Of a DNA stretch of 37,271 bases, positions 1 through 9,233 are shown piece after piece. Both the position numbers and the translations under genes were made by a program. The stretch is from Minisyncoccota bacterium. GTDB lineage: Bacteria > Pseudomonadota > Alphaproteobacteria > Elsterales > Elsteraceae. The stretch spans positions 1 through 37,271 of the forward strand of contig JASGCE010000006.1 of NCBI GenBank assembly GCA_030054295.1, given 5' to 3'. Position 1 is the stretch's first letter. The number at the start of each line of letters is the position of its first letter. Under the pieces are notes generated by a model. The model was not told the DNA's origin, did no database searches, and saw nothing but the letters and a program-made list of their open reading frames with translations.

Positions 1-2
1 TT

Positions 3-1148
3 TTTGTGACGGCGGCGGAATCGATTACTCTGGCCAATCAAACCCTGTCCTTGCCAGGCCTTGGTTCCTATATTGGTACTGCCATATTGGCGCAGAATAA
101 GACGGCGATTCTCTATGCCATTGTGACGATGTTTTTGGTGATTCTGCTTTACGACCAGCTGCTCTTTAGGCCCCTGGTGGTCTGGTCGCAGAAATTCAAG
201 ATCGAGGAGATTCAGGGCGAGACTGTCGCCAAGTCGCTGGTCTGGGATCTGTTTAGACGGACTCTATTGTTTAAAAGGTTGGAATTTCCGCTCGAGGCTG
301 GGCTTCGACGAATTCGTCAGATCTTTCCGCACCGCATTGTCCAGCCAGCCATAAAAAGCCCGCTCTGGCGAAGATTAACGCCAAAAATCAAGGGCTGGAA
401 TCAAGACCTATTGGACTGGCTCTGGTATGGACTCCTGTCGCTTTTGGCGATCTATCTGCTTTACCGCTGCTATGTTTTTGCCCATACCACCATTGGTCTT
501 GGCGATATTGGCCAGATCATTTTACTGGGCAGCTATACCGCGCTCAGGGTCGTCGCAATGATTATCTTGATACTGTTGATTTGGGTGCCGCTGGGGGTGG
601 CGATTGGCCTGCGCCCGCGATTGGCGCAGTTTATTCAGCCCCTGGCCCAGATATTGGCGGCCTTTCCGGCTAACCTTTATTTTCCGTGGATAACGGTGAT
701 GATTATCTATTATCACCTTCAGCCCAATATTTGGGTCAGCTTTTTGATGATTCTCGGTTCGCAATGGTATCTGCTCTTTAATGTGATTGCTGGCACCATG
801 GCCTTTCCGCAAGACCTGCGGGATGCTGCCAAATGTTTTAAGATCAAAGGGTTTTTATGGTGGCGCAAGGTGATTTTGCCCGGCATCCTGCCCTATATTC
901 TTACGGGAGTAATTACCGCTGCGGGCGGGGCCTGGAACGCGGCGATTATTGCCGAACTGTCGGATTGGGGTGCGAGTAAGGTCTCGGCCGATGGTCTCGG
1001 GGCCTATATTGCCAAGGCGACCAAGGACGGTAATTTGGCGGCAGTCTTGGTTGGAACCATCGTCATGTCTTGCTTTGTCATCGCCTTTAACCGCTTGATT
1101 TGGCGACCACTCTATGACCTTACCGCCAAGAAGATGCGATTAGGCTAG
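3..1148 (+). CDS. ABC transporter permease, NitT/TauT-like, C-terminal part (5' end cut by window)
   Basis: This is an inner-membrane permease subunit of an ABC importer of the nitrate/taurine-like class. The visible part opens with the end of one permease domain ([10 protein letters not shown], then a hydrophobic helix). A linker follows that begins [12 protein letters not shown], and after it comes a complete second binding-protein-dependent transport domain with about five membrane segments. The segment [25 protein letters not shown], roughly residues 278-302, has the layout of the EAA loop that contacts the ATPase. This arrangement matches two-domain permeases of roughly 550-600 residues, so about 200 residues are probably missing. 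The frame is open to the window edge, and the GTG at position 6 is probably internal. The 3' end overlaps the convergent folD by 9 nt. The substrate cannot be told from the sequence. Confidence 0.8.
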   Translation, partial: FVTAAESITLANQTLSLPGLGSYIGTAILAQNKTAILYAIVTMFLVILLYDQLLFRPLVVWSQKFKIEEIQGETVAKSLVWDLFRRTLLFKRLEFPLEAGLRRIRQIFPHRIVQPAIKSPLWRRLTPKIKGWNQDLLDWLWYGLLSLLAIYLLYRCYVFAHTTIGLGDIGQIILLGSYTALRVVAMIILILLIWVPLGVAIGLRPRLAQFIQPLAQILAAFPANLYFPWITVMIIYYHLQPNIWVSFLMILGSQWYLLFNVIAGTMAFPQDLRDAAKCFKIKGFLWWRKVILPGILPYILTGVITAAGGAWNAAIIAELSDWGASKVSADGLGAYIAKATKDGNLAAVLVGTIVMSCFVIAFNRLIWRPLYDLTAKKMRLG

Positions 1149-2009
1149 GCGCATCCGATAGCTGAGAAGCGTATTTTGCAACAGGCAGGCAATGGTCATG
1201 GGGCCAACCCCGCCCGGCACCGGGGTGATGGCCCCCGCCACCTGTTGGCAGGATTCATAATCACAATCGCCGGTCAGCCGAGCCTTACCCTCCGCCGTAA
1301 CCAGCCGATTAATCCCAACATCAATGACAATGGCCCCCGGTTTCAGCCAATCACCCTTGACCATATCGGCCTTACCCACTGCGGCAATCACAATGTCGCC
1401 GCGCTTGACCAGACTGGGCAGGTTTTGCGACCTGGAATGGACGACCGATACCGAACAGTTGGCCGCCAGCAATAGGGCCGCCATCGGCTTACCAACAATA
1501 TTCGAACGGCCAATCACCACCGCCTCCGCCCCCGACAGGTCGGGCAGGACCGAGCGAAGCAATATCATCGAGCCCGAAGGGGTACAGGGAACCAGAGCGC
1601 GGGGATCGCCGGTCCATAGCCGGCCGACATTAACGGCATGGAATCCATCGACATCCTTGTCCGGGGCAATGGCCGTCAAGACCTTGGCGGAATCAATATG
1701 GCTGGGCAGGGGCAGCTGCACCAGAATTCCGTCAATCATCGGGTCACGGTTATAGGATTCGACCAGGGATAGAAGCTCCGCCTCGCTGGTCGTGACCGGC
1801 AAACGATTCTCGATCGAATTCATCCCGACTTCGTCGGTTTGCTTGGCCTTGTTGGCGACATAGACCTTGCTGGCTGGGTCATCCCCGACCAGAATCACCA
1901 CCAGGCCGGGCTTGCGACCATTCTTGGCGACCAACTGCGCGACTTCGGCGGCAATTCCTTGTCTTAGTTTCTCGGCAGCCAGTTTTCCATCGATAGTTTT
2001 GGCGGTCAT
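1140..2009 (-). CDS. folD: Bifunctional methylene-THF dehydrogenase / methenyl-THF cyclohydrolase
   Basis: FolD interconverts 5,10-methylene-, methenyl- and 10-formyl-tetrahydrofolate with NADP in the cytoplasm. It supplies one-carbon units to purine synthesis, including the PurH step encoded at 33.1 kb. The protein is 289 residues, normal for the family. Counting from the ATG at 2009, the catalytic residues fall at Tyr50, Lys54 (in YVANKAK), Gln98 (in [10 protein letters not shown]) and Asp121 (in KDVDGFH). The NADP-binding motif [11 protein letters not shown] and the C-terminal [10 protein letters not shown] are intact. A longer reading from a TTG at 2015 exists, but the ATG at 2009 has an AGAGG Shine-Dalgarno at the right distance. 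The yggT-family gene lies 36 nt upstream on the same strand, and the gene is tail-to-tail with the ABC permease. Confidence 0.97.
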   Translation of the reverse strand: MTAKTIDGKLAAEKLRQGIAAEVAQLVAKNGRKPGLVVILVGDDPASKVYVANKAKQTDEVGMNSIENRLPVTTSEAELLSLVESYNRDPMIDGILVQLPLPSHIDSAKVLTAIAPDKDVDGFHAVNVGRLWTGDPRALVPCTPSGSMILLRSVLPDLSGAEAVVIGRSNIVGKPMAALLLAANCSVSVVHSRSQNLPSLVKRGDIVIAAVGKADMVKGDWLKPGAIVIDVGINRLVTAEGKARLTGDCDYESCQQVAGAITPVPGGVGPMTIACLLQNTLLSYRMRLA

Positions 2010-2045
2010 ATTCAAACCTCTGTCGGGTTAAGTAAGTTTAGAACT

Positions 2046-2351
2046 CTACCAGAAGGACTCCCGATAGGCCAAAAACAGCAGGTCGCGCAGCAGATAGAGT
2101 AACAGTATCAAGATCATTGGCGAAAAGTCCAAACCGCCAAAATAGGGCAAAATCCTGCGGATCGGTCGCAGCAAAGGATTGGTCAAACGATAAAGAATCA
2201 TCGTCGTCGTCGAAACAAAACGACTATAGGGATTGATGATGTTAAAGACCAACAGCCAACTCAAGACCGCTTGAATGACCAATATCCAGATAAAGACCGT
2301 GATGATCGGGATGACTAAATTGATAAGGACAAGGCCAAAAACTTCATTCAT
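2046..2351 (-). CDS. YggT family membrane protein
   Basis: This is a small integral membrane protein of 101 residues. It has two hydrophobic stretches, one near residues 5-35 and one near residues 70-90. They are separated by a segment containing NPYSRF and RLTNPLLRPIRRILP, which is the hallmark of the YggT/YlmG family (turn-proline-rich region followed by RPIRR). Family members have been linked to cell shape, osmotic stress and chloroplast nucleoid organisation, but no biochemical activity is established. The ATG is preceded by AAGAG about 6 nt away. It sits immediately upstream of folD, a common alphaproteobacterial pairing. In many relatives a small DUF167 gene lies between the two, and there is no room for one here. 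Confidence 0.85.
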   Translation of the reverse strand: MNEVFGLVLINLVIPIITVFIWILVIQAVLSWLLVFNIINPYSRFVSTTTMILYRLTNPLLRPIRRILPYFGGLDFSPMILILLLYLLRDLLFLAYRESFW

Positions 2352-2383
2352 GATGCACTCTTACTGTTAATTAATGCCGATTA

Positions 2384-3889
2384 CTACAGAGAAGCGATAT
2401 GTTGAAGCTTCCCGAGGTCAAAACTGGGTTGAGGCACTGCCCCTGGTGATCTTTGAACTGCATCCTCGGCCTTTTTAACATATTCGGCAAGATATTCAAC
2501 CAACCTTGGATCAACCTTCTTGACTCCGGCCAGGATATTCTGCGCCTCCTCGACCGATAGTTTATTGGCCTTTATATCAACGCTCAGTTTAGCATGGGCC
2601 CTCTGCACCGACATGAGATCAATCAGGGTTAAGTTCAGCCGATTGGGAATCTTACCAATAATGGCGGCAATATCAATCACCGACAAACCGACCATCAGTT
2701 TGCGAATACAGTCTTCGCGCCCACCCATGACCGCCAGGTGATAGGCAGTATTGCCGCGAGCATCCTGCATCAGCAACAGCGACATGACCGGGTTGGATGG
2801 GGAGGCCGATAGTCGATTTAAAATCACCGGAATCCGCTCGGGCTGCCCCTTGACCCCGCGATTGGGATTGATCTGCCAAATATTCTCGTTCTGGATCAGG
2901 GAGAATATCTTGGGGATATAGTTCGCCCGATCGGCAATGACCATTCGGTGCAGAATCCCGGTGCCGCTTTTGTTGGTCTTGGCCAGATGGTTATAGATAT
3001 AGACCTGTTTTTCCTGCCGCGCGGTTTGCGAATCGACGGCCGCCTTTTGCCGCGTTGCATCCTCTGACCCCAGTTCGAGCAGCCTCAGCATCCTATCGAC
3101 AATTTCGCGCAGATCCGATTCGACGGCATACATAAATACTGTCTCGGCCAAGACCCCGCCAACATAGTTAAAGATGGCGCGGAGCAAGGGGGCGCGGTTG
3201 ATCTTCTCGGCCTTGGGGCTCAGGGCAAAATCGAGCAACTGAGTCAGAAGCACGCCACGGTTTTTGCGAATATCCGATAACAATATCGAATTGATAATCT
3301 CCGCCATCACCGCTTCGTTCTGGCTGATGGTGTCAGAGAAGGATTCCTCAATCTCCTCGATACTCAACCGTCGCACCTTGATCATGGCGTTGATCGAGGC
3401 CCATTTGACTTCAGGAATCAAGAGATGGGCGAGGGGCGATTGATCCTGATCATTTTTACGACAAAAGTCGATCTCCAGCTGAATCAGAATCTGGGCAATC
3501 TGCAGGGCATCGTCGCCTTCGCGGTCAGCAAGATTCTCGGCCAAATAGTGCCAGACATCATTACCATTGAGATCAATATGTTTTAGAAAGGCCACGACTC
3601 CGGCCGAATTGGTGCTGCGGGCAAATTCATTACACATCTGCACCACTGCCTGTGCAATGGTTAAGTCCTTAATCGACAGAAGGTAATGGAGGTAATTCTC
3701 CCCGCGCAGACCACGGGCGTTAAAAAAAAGCCTTTGGCTCGGTTCCAATAGAATCCATTGCTGTAAAAAAGCCACCAATGAACCGGTGCGCCGTTCAAAC
3801 CTCGACCTGATGTCCTTATCCAGTTCGAGAATCTGAGTACTTGGGGTGACCGGTCTTACGATAGATGATTTGATTGATGGTAGTGCCAT
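2384..3889 (-). CDS. Ankyrin-repeat-like protein of unknown function
   Basis: This is a 501-residue soluble protein with no signal peptide or membrane helix. The clearest ankyrin-type unit is in the C-terminal third, GNTAYHLAVMGGREDC followed by a second helix, near residues 378-400. Weaker units of the same shape occur at GENYLHYLL (~85), GNDVWHYLAENL (~130), DQSPLAHLL (~168) and SGTGILHRMVIADR (~328). The N-terminus carries a basic stretch (RSRFERRTGS). The 3' end is Pro/Gln-rich and then ends. Ankyrin arrays bind other proteins; in host-associated alphaproteobacteria they are often effectors, but nothing here shows secretion. It is separated by about 120 nt from the MFS gene upstream. Base composition looks like that of its neighbours. 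The ATG at 3889 has a GGTGAG about 10 nt upstream. No function can be assigned. Confidence 0.6.
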   Translation of the reverse strand: MALPSIKSSIVRPVTPSTQILELDKDIRSRFERRTGSLVAFLQQWILLEPSQRLFFNARGLRGENYLHYLLSIKDLTIAQAVVQMCNEFARSTNSAGVVAFLKHIDLNGNDVWHYLAENLADREGDDALQIAQILIQLEIDFCRKNDQDQSPLAHLLIPEVKWASINAMIKVRRLSIEEIEESFSDTISQNEAVMAEIINSILLSDIRKNRGVLLTQLLDFALSPKAEKINRAPLLRAIFNYVGGVLAETVFMYAVESDLREIVDRMLRLLELGSEDATRQKAAVDSQTARQEKQVYIYNHLAKTNKSGTGILHRMVIADRANYIPKIFSLIQNENIWQINPNRGVKGQPERIPVILNRLSASPSNPVMSLLLMQDARGNTAYHLAVMGGREDCIRKLMVGLSVIDIAAIIGKIPNRLNLTLIDLMSVQRAHAKLSVDIKANKLSVEEAQNILAGVKKVDPRLVEYLAEYVKKAEDAVQRSPGAVPQPSFDLGKLQHIASL

Positions 3890-4013
3890 AAAACTATTCT
3901 CACCGAAGATACAGATTACAAAAACCAGCCGTTGAATGACATTTGGTTTCTAGCCAGCAATTATAGCACAACCATAAGGGATTAAAAAAAATTTCCAAAT
4001 TTAAAAATTATTC

Positions 4014-5327
4014 CTATGCCAGGCCTTGCCCAGTTTTACGACGGTTGACACTGATCGATGCTAGGGCCGCGATAAAACAGGCCAGGCCGCTGATTAAAAA
4101 GGCGAAGAAATAGCTTTTATACTGGGTGTGGATGAGGCCCGCCCCCGCCGCCGCTACCCCGGCCCCCAGTTGGTGTCCGGCTGAGATCCAGCCAAAGACC
4201 ATCCCGACCCGCTCCCGCCCTAAAATACCGGTGGCCAGCTTGACGGTGGGGGGAACGGTCGCTACCCAGTCCAGTCCATAAAAGACGGCAAAGACCGACA
4301 GCCAAATGACCGAGGCATTCTCGGTCAAGATAAAGGGCAGGGCCATCAAGGACAGACCCCTAAATCCATAATAGGCAAAAAGCAATTTGCGACTGTCAAA
4401 GCGATCAGTTAGGTATCCCGAGCCAACCGTCCCCACCAGATCAAACAGTCCCATGGTCGCCAATAACCAGGCACCATTACGGCTCGAGATTCCGACATCT
4501 TCACAGGCGGCAATCAAATGGGTACCAATCAAACCATTGGTCGAGAGACCACAGATAAAAAAGGTCAAGAAGAGCAGCCAAAAGTTAAGATTTTTCGCCG
4601 ATTGCCGCAGAACCTGCAGGGGCAATAAAAAAACATTGGCATCCGCCACAGTCGCGCCAGTTTTTCGTGGGTTGGCGGACAAAAAAGCCCGTCCTTCAGG
4701 ATGGTCGAAACCATAGGGCTCGACTCCGCGGTCGCGCGGAAAGTTACGGATAAATATCGCCACCACCGGAATCACCAACATGCCAAAACCAGCCATAAAG
4801 GCAATGGCCCAGCGCCAGCCAAAGGATAGGGCGAGATGCTCGAGCAGCGGCAAAAATACCAAGGCTCCGGTGGCAAAACTCGCGGTCAATATGCCCTGCA
4901 CCAGTCCGCGATGGCGCAAAAACCAGCGATCAACAATAATCGCACTGACCGACAGACCCGCCATACCGGTGCCAAGGCCAATCAAGACTCCCCACAGCAG
5001 AGTCAAATGCCAAATTTGGCTTATCTGTGTCGCCCCCAAAACCCCCAAAACAACCATGACCAGGGCGATAATCATAATCCGCCTGATGCCAAACCGCGCC
5101 ACCAACGAAGCCGAAAAGGGCCCGGCCAATCCATATAGAATCAGACTGATGGAGATCGATGATGATATTGCCGCGCGGCTCCAACCAAATTCGGCCTCCA
5201 AGGGCAGCAGCAAAACCCCATTGGCCGAGCGAATTCCAGTTGCCGTAATCAGCAACAAAAAACTGGCCATCAAGACCCACCAGGCAGGGTGAATTTTATT
5301 TCTTGGCTGCGACAATCTGACCATCAT
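4014..5327 (-). CDS. Major facilitator superfamily (MFS) transporter
   Basis: This is a secondary transporter of the inner membrane with about 12 hydrophobic helices in two halves of six. The first helix is WWVLMASFLLLITATG. The loop between helices 2 and 3 carries SLVARFGIRRIMI, an MFS motif-A-like sequence, and the equivalent loop of the second half reads SGYLTDRFDSRKLLF. The overall pattern resembles the monocarboxylate/oxalate-formate antiporter branch, but the substrate cannot be predicted. An upstream GTG at 5426 would add 33 residues that do not look like a membrane-protein N-terminus and has no Shine-Dalgarno. I therefore start at the tandem ATG codons at 5327/5324. The gene is transcribed away from a palindromic repeat block lying upstream. 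Confidence 0.85.
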   Translation of the reverse strand: MMVRLSQPRNKIHPAWWVLMASFLLLITATGIRSANGVLLLPLEAEFGWSRAAISSSISISLILYGLAGPFSASLVARFGIRRIMIIALVMVVLGVLGATQISQIWHLTLLWGVLIGLGTGMAGLSVSAIIVDRWFLRHRGLVQGILTASFATGALVFLPLLEHLALSFGWRWAIAFMAGFGMLVIPVVAIFIRNFPRDRGVEPYGFDHPEGRAFLSANPRKTGATVADANVFLLPLQVLRQSAKNLNFWLLFLTFFICGLSTNGLIGTHLIAACEDVGISSRNGAWLLATMGLFDLVGTVGSGYLTDRFDSRKLLFAYYGFRGLSLMALPFILTENASVIWLSVFAVFYGLDWVATVPPTVKLATGILGRERVGMVFGWISAGHQLGAGVAAAGAGLIHTQYKSYFFAFLISGLACFIAALASISVNRRKTGQGLA

Positions 5328-5438
5328 GGCGGTTCCAGGGGTATGGTTCTTCAGAGGAAAATTCAAGTCTATAGGGAATAGGGATGATTGACCATGGTTA
5401 ACTCTTAATGAAGGTCTGAAAAACACTAATTCATTTTA

Positions 5439-5617
5439 GCAACCCCCCTTAGTCTCACTAAGCAGCAAGCTGCTAAGTGAGACTATTCCCCCCTTCTGAA
5501 GAAGGGGGGATAAAGAGTAACGATTTCAATCTATTATACCTCCCCTTCTTTAGAAGGGGAGGATAGAAAACCTTAGCGAAGCCGAAGGCGAGCGTTAGGT
5601 TTTCTTGGTGGGGTTGC
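5439..5617. repeat. Stacked-palindrome intergenic repeat (copy 1)
   Basis: The gap between rnr and the MFS gene is almost filled by nested hairpins. The outer arms are GCAACCCC (5439-5446) and GGGGTTGC (5610-5617). Inside lie a 34-nt near-perfect palindrome at 5451-5484 (AGTCTCACT / AGTGAGACT), a perfect 9-bp stem with a TGAA loop at 5488-5509 (CCCCCCTTC / GAAGGGGGG), a perfect 11-bp stem at 5539-5562 (CCTCCCCTTCT / AGAAGGGGAGG) and an imperfect palindrome at 5566-5604 (GAAAACCT / AGGTTTTC). A block with the same style of hairpins occurs at the right end of the window. It probably also acts as a terminator for rnr on the minus strand, but that is inference. There is no coding potential. Confidence 0.8.
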
Positions 5618-5632
5618 ATAAAAAAAATTTCC

Positions 5633-7708
5633 CTAGTTTTTGAGACCTTCCTTTACAAACTGCACAAAGCTAAATTTTAACCTGCCGGTGACAATATCAA
5701 CCTCGTCGAGGCGCAGCAGCAAGCGATCCCCGAGGCGGAAGATTTTTTTACTCTTGTCGCCGACCAACCTTTGGGTTTTTGGGTCATGTTTGTAATAGTC
5801 GCTTGGCAGGGCACTCATCGGCACCAGACCATCGGCCCCGGTTTCGTCCAGAGTCACAAAGAGTCCGAACTTGGTGACGCTGCTCACTCGCGCGGTAAAT
5901 TCCGCCCCCTCCAGGGTCGCCATAAAGGCTGCCAGCAAGCGATCCTTGACCCCCCGTTCGGCATTGACGGCACGGCGTTCCATCCCCGAAATATGCTGTG
6001 CTATCGCGGCATGGTTACCAACCCTCTCCCCCCCTTGACCCGACAGGCTGGGATGGTCTTCAATCTTCAGGGCCTGTTTTAAAAACCGATGAACCATCAA
6101 ATCGGCATAGCGACGAATGGGGGAGGTAAAATGGGCATAACGGCGCAGGGACAGGCCAAAATGGCCAATATTATCGGGCGAATAGACCGCGAGGGCGAGG
6201 CTGCGCAAAATCAGACCATGAATCAAATCATGCTCGGGCTTGCCGGCGGATTTTTGCAAAATCCGCACCAGCAATTCGGGTCGCAGCACCTGTCCCTTGG
6301 CGAGTTTATAGCCAAAAGCCGCCAGAGACTGCGACAGGGCCAGGAACTTCTCCGGGCTCGGGCTATCGTGAATGCGATAGATACAGGGGCTCAGCCTCTG
6401 TTCCAAAACCTCGGCGGCGGCGACATTGGCGAGAATCATCAACTCCTCGATCAGCCGATGGGCATTCAATCTTTGTCGGTTGGCAATGGCCACCACCGCT
6501 TGACCGGTTGGGTCGAGAATCACCTCCCGCTCGGGCAGTTCGAGATCCAGGGCATGGCGCAGTTCGCGGGCGGCCAATAGAATCTTAAAGGCGGCCTCGA
6601 GCGGGCTAACCAAGTCCTTGATTTGCGGTTCTTGCCCCCCTGCCCCCTCCCCATCCATAACCCCCTGCACCTGTTCATAGGTCAGGCGAGCGCGGGAATT
6701 GATGACCCCCGATTTAAACTCCCGCGAGATCAATTGTCCTTCGGCATTAATCCGCATCACCGCCACCATCACAGCCCGATCCTGATGCGGCAGCAGGGAA
6801 CAGGCCCCGTTAGACAGGGCCTCCGGCAACATCGGGATCACCCGATCGGGCAGATAGACCGAATTGCCGCGCTCCCGCGCCTCGAGGTCGAGCGGCGACT
6901 CGGCAGTGACAAAAAATGAGACATCGGCAATCGCTACCCACAGGCAAAATCCACCGGGATTATTTGGGTCACTATCGGCCAGAGCAACCACCGCATCGTC
7001 AAAGTCGCGGGCATCAATCCCATCAATGGTGACAAAGGGCAGGTGGCGGAAATCGGTGCGATTATTAAGATCAATCGGTTTGGCTGCCGCCTGCACTGCC
7101 GACTGTTCGATATCAAGGTTAAATTCCAAAGGAATTTCCAGCGACCGCAGCACCGCTACCGAGATCGAGGCGACCGAACCATAGGGCCCGAGTCGCTCGA
7201 CGACCTTTGCCCCTTCCTCCTCATGGTGCTGTGATAATGGCGCATAGACCACCAACTCCCCGGACTGGGCCGACATGCAATCCTCCGCCGCGACCAGCCA
7301 AACCATCTGGGTTGATTTCTCGAGCGCGCGAATCTTGCCCCCCAGCGGAGTCTTGTCGAATATGCCGATTGAATTGGCGGCGGTCTGGGGTAGGATCCGC
7401 ATAATCTCGAACTCATGGCGCGATTTTTGATTAACAAAAACCCGATCCCCAATCGAGACCGCAGCATTGTTTTTGGGCGAAGGGCCAGCCGTCGGAGAAA
7501 TCTCGATAAATTCCGGCAGGCGCGAAAGGGATTTTTTGGCCCCGCTTAAAATCTGCGCCTGAATATAGCCATCATGGTTAATCGACAGAATCTGGGCGAC
7601 GAGGAACCGCGATTGCGACTCGCGACTGTCCAACCGATGATGGTTCCTTGGCCCATTTCTTCGACTGTCGGGCTGCCGATGCGAAGCCGAGCGATTCTTA
7701 CCCTTCAT
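5633..7708 (-). CDS. rnr: Ribonuclease R (RNB-family 3'-5' exoribonuclease)
   Basis: RNase R is a processive cytoplasmic 3'-5' exoribonuclease that degrades structured RNA. The RNB catalytic centre is intact: Asp229, Asp235, Asp237 and Asp238 in the motif that reads IDGIDARDFDDAV. It is followed by VYLPDRVIPMLPEALSNG and, nearer the C-terminus, FTSPIRRYADLMVHR. A C-terminal S1 RNA-binding domain (GAEFTARVSSVTKFGLFV onward, roughly residues 590-680) is present. The protein is 691 residues, shorter than the usual 750-800. The N-terminus is a polar basic tail (HRQPDSRRNGPRNHH), and I do not see the winged-helix domain that normally comes first. It begins 18 nt downstream of gatB, so it is probably cotranscribed with gatCAB. 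In relatives rnr often follows topA. Confidence 0.95.
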   Translation of the reverse strand: MKGKNRSASHRQPDSRRNGPRNHHRLDSRESQSRFLVAQILSINHDGYIQAQILSGAKKSLSRLPEFIEISPTAGPSPKNNAAVSIGDRVFVNQKSRHEFEIMRILPQTAANSIGIFDKTPLGGKIRALEKSTQMVWLVAAEDCMSAQSGELVVYAPLSQHHEEEGAKVVERLGPYGSVASISVAVLRSLEIPLEFNLDIEQSAVQAAAKPIDLNNRTDFRHLPFVTIDGIDARDFDDAVVALADSDPNNPGGFCLWVAIADVSFFVTAESPLDLEARERGNSVYLPDRVIPMLPEALSNGACSLLPHQDRAVMVAVMRINAEGQLISREFKSGVINSRARLTYEQVQGVMDGEGAGGQEPQIKDLVSPLEAAFKILLAARELRHALDLELPEREVILDPTGQAVVAIANRQRLNAHRLIEELMILANVAAAEVLEQRLSPCIYRIHDSPSPEKFLALSQSLAAFGYKLAKGQVLRPELLVRILQKSAGKPEHDLIHGLILRSLALAVYSPDNIGHFGLSLRRYAHFTSPIRRYADLMVHRFLKQALKIEDHPSLSGQGGERVGNHAAIAQHISGMERRAVNAERGVKDRLLAAFMATLEGAEFTARVSSVTKFGLFVTLDETGADGLVPMSALPSDYYKHDPKTQRLVGDKSKKIFRLGDRLLLRLDEVDIVTGRLKFSFVQFVKEGLKN

Positions 7709-7726
7709 GGCCGTGCCAGTTAGACA

Positions 7727-9229
7727 TCAAGTCAGTTTCTTTTTTAACAGGTCATTGAGCATGGCCGGATTGGCCTTGCCCGCGGTGGCCTTCATGGCTT
7801 GACCGACAAAAAAACCGAACAGCTTATCCTTACCGGATTTAAACTCCGCGACCTTGTCGGGATTGGCGGCGAGAATCGAGTCAATCGCCGCCTCAATCGC
7901 GCCGCTGTCGCTGACCTGCCGCAGTCCGCGCGATTCGACGATCTCCCTCGGGGAGCCTTCGCCGTCGATCACCGCCTGAAAAACCTCCTTGGCGATTTTG
8001 CCCGAGATAGTTCCATCACTGATCAAATCGACCAGTTCCCCCAAATGGGCGGCCGAGATTGGCGATTGGCTAATCTCGAGGTTCAAACGGTTGAGAACGG
8101 CAAAAACCTCGCTGGTCATCCAGTTGGCGACAATCTTGGGGTCGCGCTGGACGGTGGCACCGCTCGTCAATGCCGCCTCGTAATAGGCCGAGAACTCCTG
8201 CTCCGCCGCCAAGACCCGAGCATCATAGGGGGAGAGTCCATAGTCATGCACATAGCGATCACTGCGGGCATCAGGCAATTCCGGCAGGGCTGATTTAAGG
8301 GACTCAATCCAGCCTGGCTCCAGTTCGAGCGGCAGCAGATCCGGGTCGTTAAAATAACGATAGTCGTGGGCATCCTCCTTACTGCGCATGGCCCGGGTTT
8401 CACCGCGCGCGGAATCATAGAGTCGCGTCTCCTGATTGATCGTACCACCCGCTTCCAGAATCTCGATCTGCCGCCGCGCCTCATATTGAATGGCCTGAGA
8501 GACAAAACGGATCGAATTGACATTCTTAATCTCGCAGCGGGTGCCAAATTCCCCGCCCGGTTTGCGCACCGAAACATTAGCGTCGCAGCGCAAGGAACCC
8601 TCCTCCATATTGCCATCACAGGTGCCAAGATAGCGCAATATGGAACGGAGTTTGCGCAGGTAAGCCGCTGCCTCCTCCGGCGAACGCAATTCTGGCTCCG
8701 ACACAATCTCCATCAGGGCAATCCCCGAACGGTTGAGATCGACGAAGGTTTTGGTGGCATGAAGATCATGCGACGACTTGCCCGCATCCTGTTCCAGGTG
8801 CAGCCTTGTCACGCCAATGGTCTTGCTCTGGCCTTCGGGCAGGTCGAGGATAATCTCCCCCCCCGTCACAATCGGCTGGGTAAATTGCGAAATCTGGTAA
8901 CCCTGCGGCAGGTCGGCATAAAAGTAATTCTTGCGGTCAAAAACCGAAACCGGATTGACCTTACCCTTGATCCCAAGACCCGTTCGCGCTGCCTGTTCGA
9001 CACAAAAACGGTTAATCACCGGCAACATTCCCGGAAAGGCCGCATCGACCAGACTGACCTGACTATTGGGTTCAGCCCCAAAGGCCGTTGCCGAGGCGGA
9101 GAAGAGCTTCGACTGTGACAATACCTGGGCATGAACCTCGAGCCCAATCACAATTTCCCACTTGCCGGTGGCTCCTTCAATCAAATCCTGTGGCTCGGCG
9201 GCAATCGCCATGGCTGATTCTAGGCTCAT
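7727..9229 (-). CDS. gatB: Asp-tRNA(Asn)/Glu-tRNA(Gln) amidotransferase subunit B
   Basis: GatB is the kinase and tRNA-binding subunit of the GatCAB amidotransferase. GatCAB converts misacylated Glu-tRNA(Gln) and Asp-tRNA(Asn) into Gln-tRNA and Asn-tRNA. The N-terminus has the family signature [13 protein letters not shown], followed by [22 protein letters not shown] and the metal/phosphate region RCDANVSVR. The C-terminal YqeY-like helical tail domain runs from about residue 350 to the end ([10 protein letters not shown], then [13 protein letters not shown]). The length of about 500 residues is normal. A TTG at 9244 would add five residues, but the ATG at 9229 is preceded by AGGA at good spacing. 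The start lies only 4 nt after the gatA stop, which suggests translational coupling. Confidence 0.97.
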   Translation of the reverse strand: MSLESAMAIAAEPQDLIEGATGKWEIVIGLEVHAQVLSQSKLFSASATAFGAEPNSQVSLVDAAFPGMLPVINRFCVEQAARTGLGIKGKVNPVSVFDRKNYFYADLPQGYQISQFTQPIVTGGEIILDLPEGQSKTIGVTRLHLEQDAGKSSHDLHATKTFVDLNRSGIALMEIVSEPELRSPEEAAAYLRKLRSILRYLGTCDGNMEEGSLRCDANVSVRKPGGEFGTRCEIKNVNSIRFVSQAIQYEARRQIEILEAGGTINQETRLYDSARGETRAMRSKEDAHDYRYFNDPDLLPLELEPGWIESLKSALPELPDARSDRYVHDYGLSPYDARVLAAEQEFSAYYEAALTSGATVQRDPKIVANWMTSEVFAVLNRLNLEISQSPISAAHLGELVDLISDGTISGKIAKEVFQAVIDGEGSPREIVESRGLRQVSDSGAIEAAIDSILAANPDKVAEFKSGKDKLFGFFVGQAMKATAGKANPAMLNDLLKKKLT

Positions 9230-9233
9230 GATA

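Noticed and set aside
4014-5426. GTG start at 5426 for the MFS transporter
   Set aside because: The extra 33 residues are polar, precede the first membrane helix by too much, and have no Shine-Dalgarno; the ATG pair at 5327/5324 fits better.
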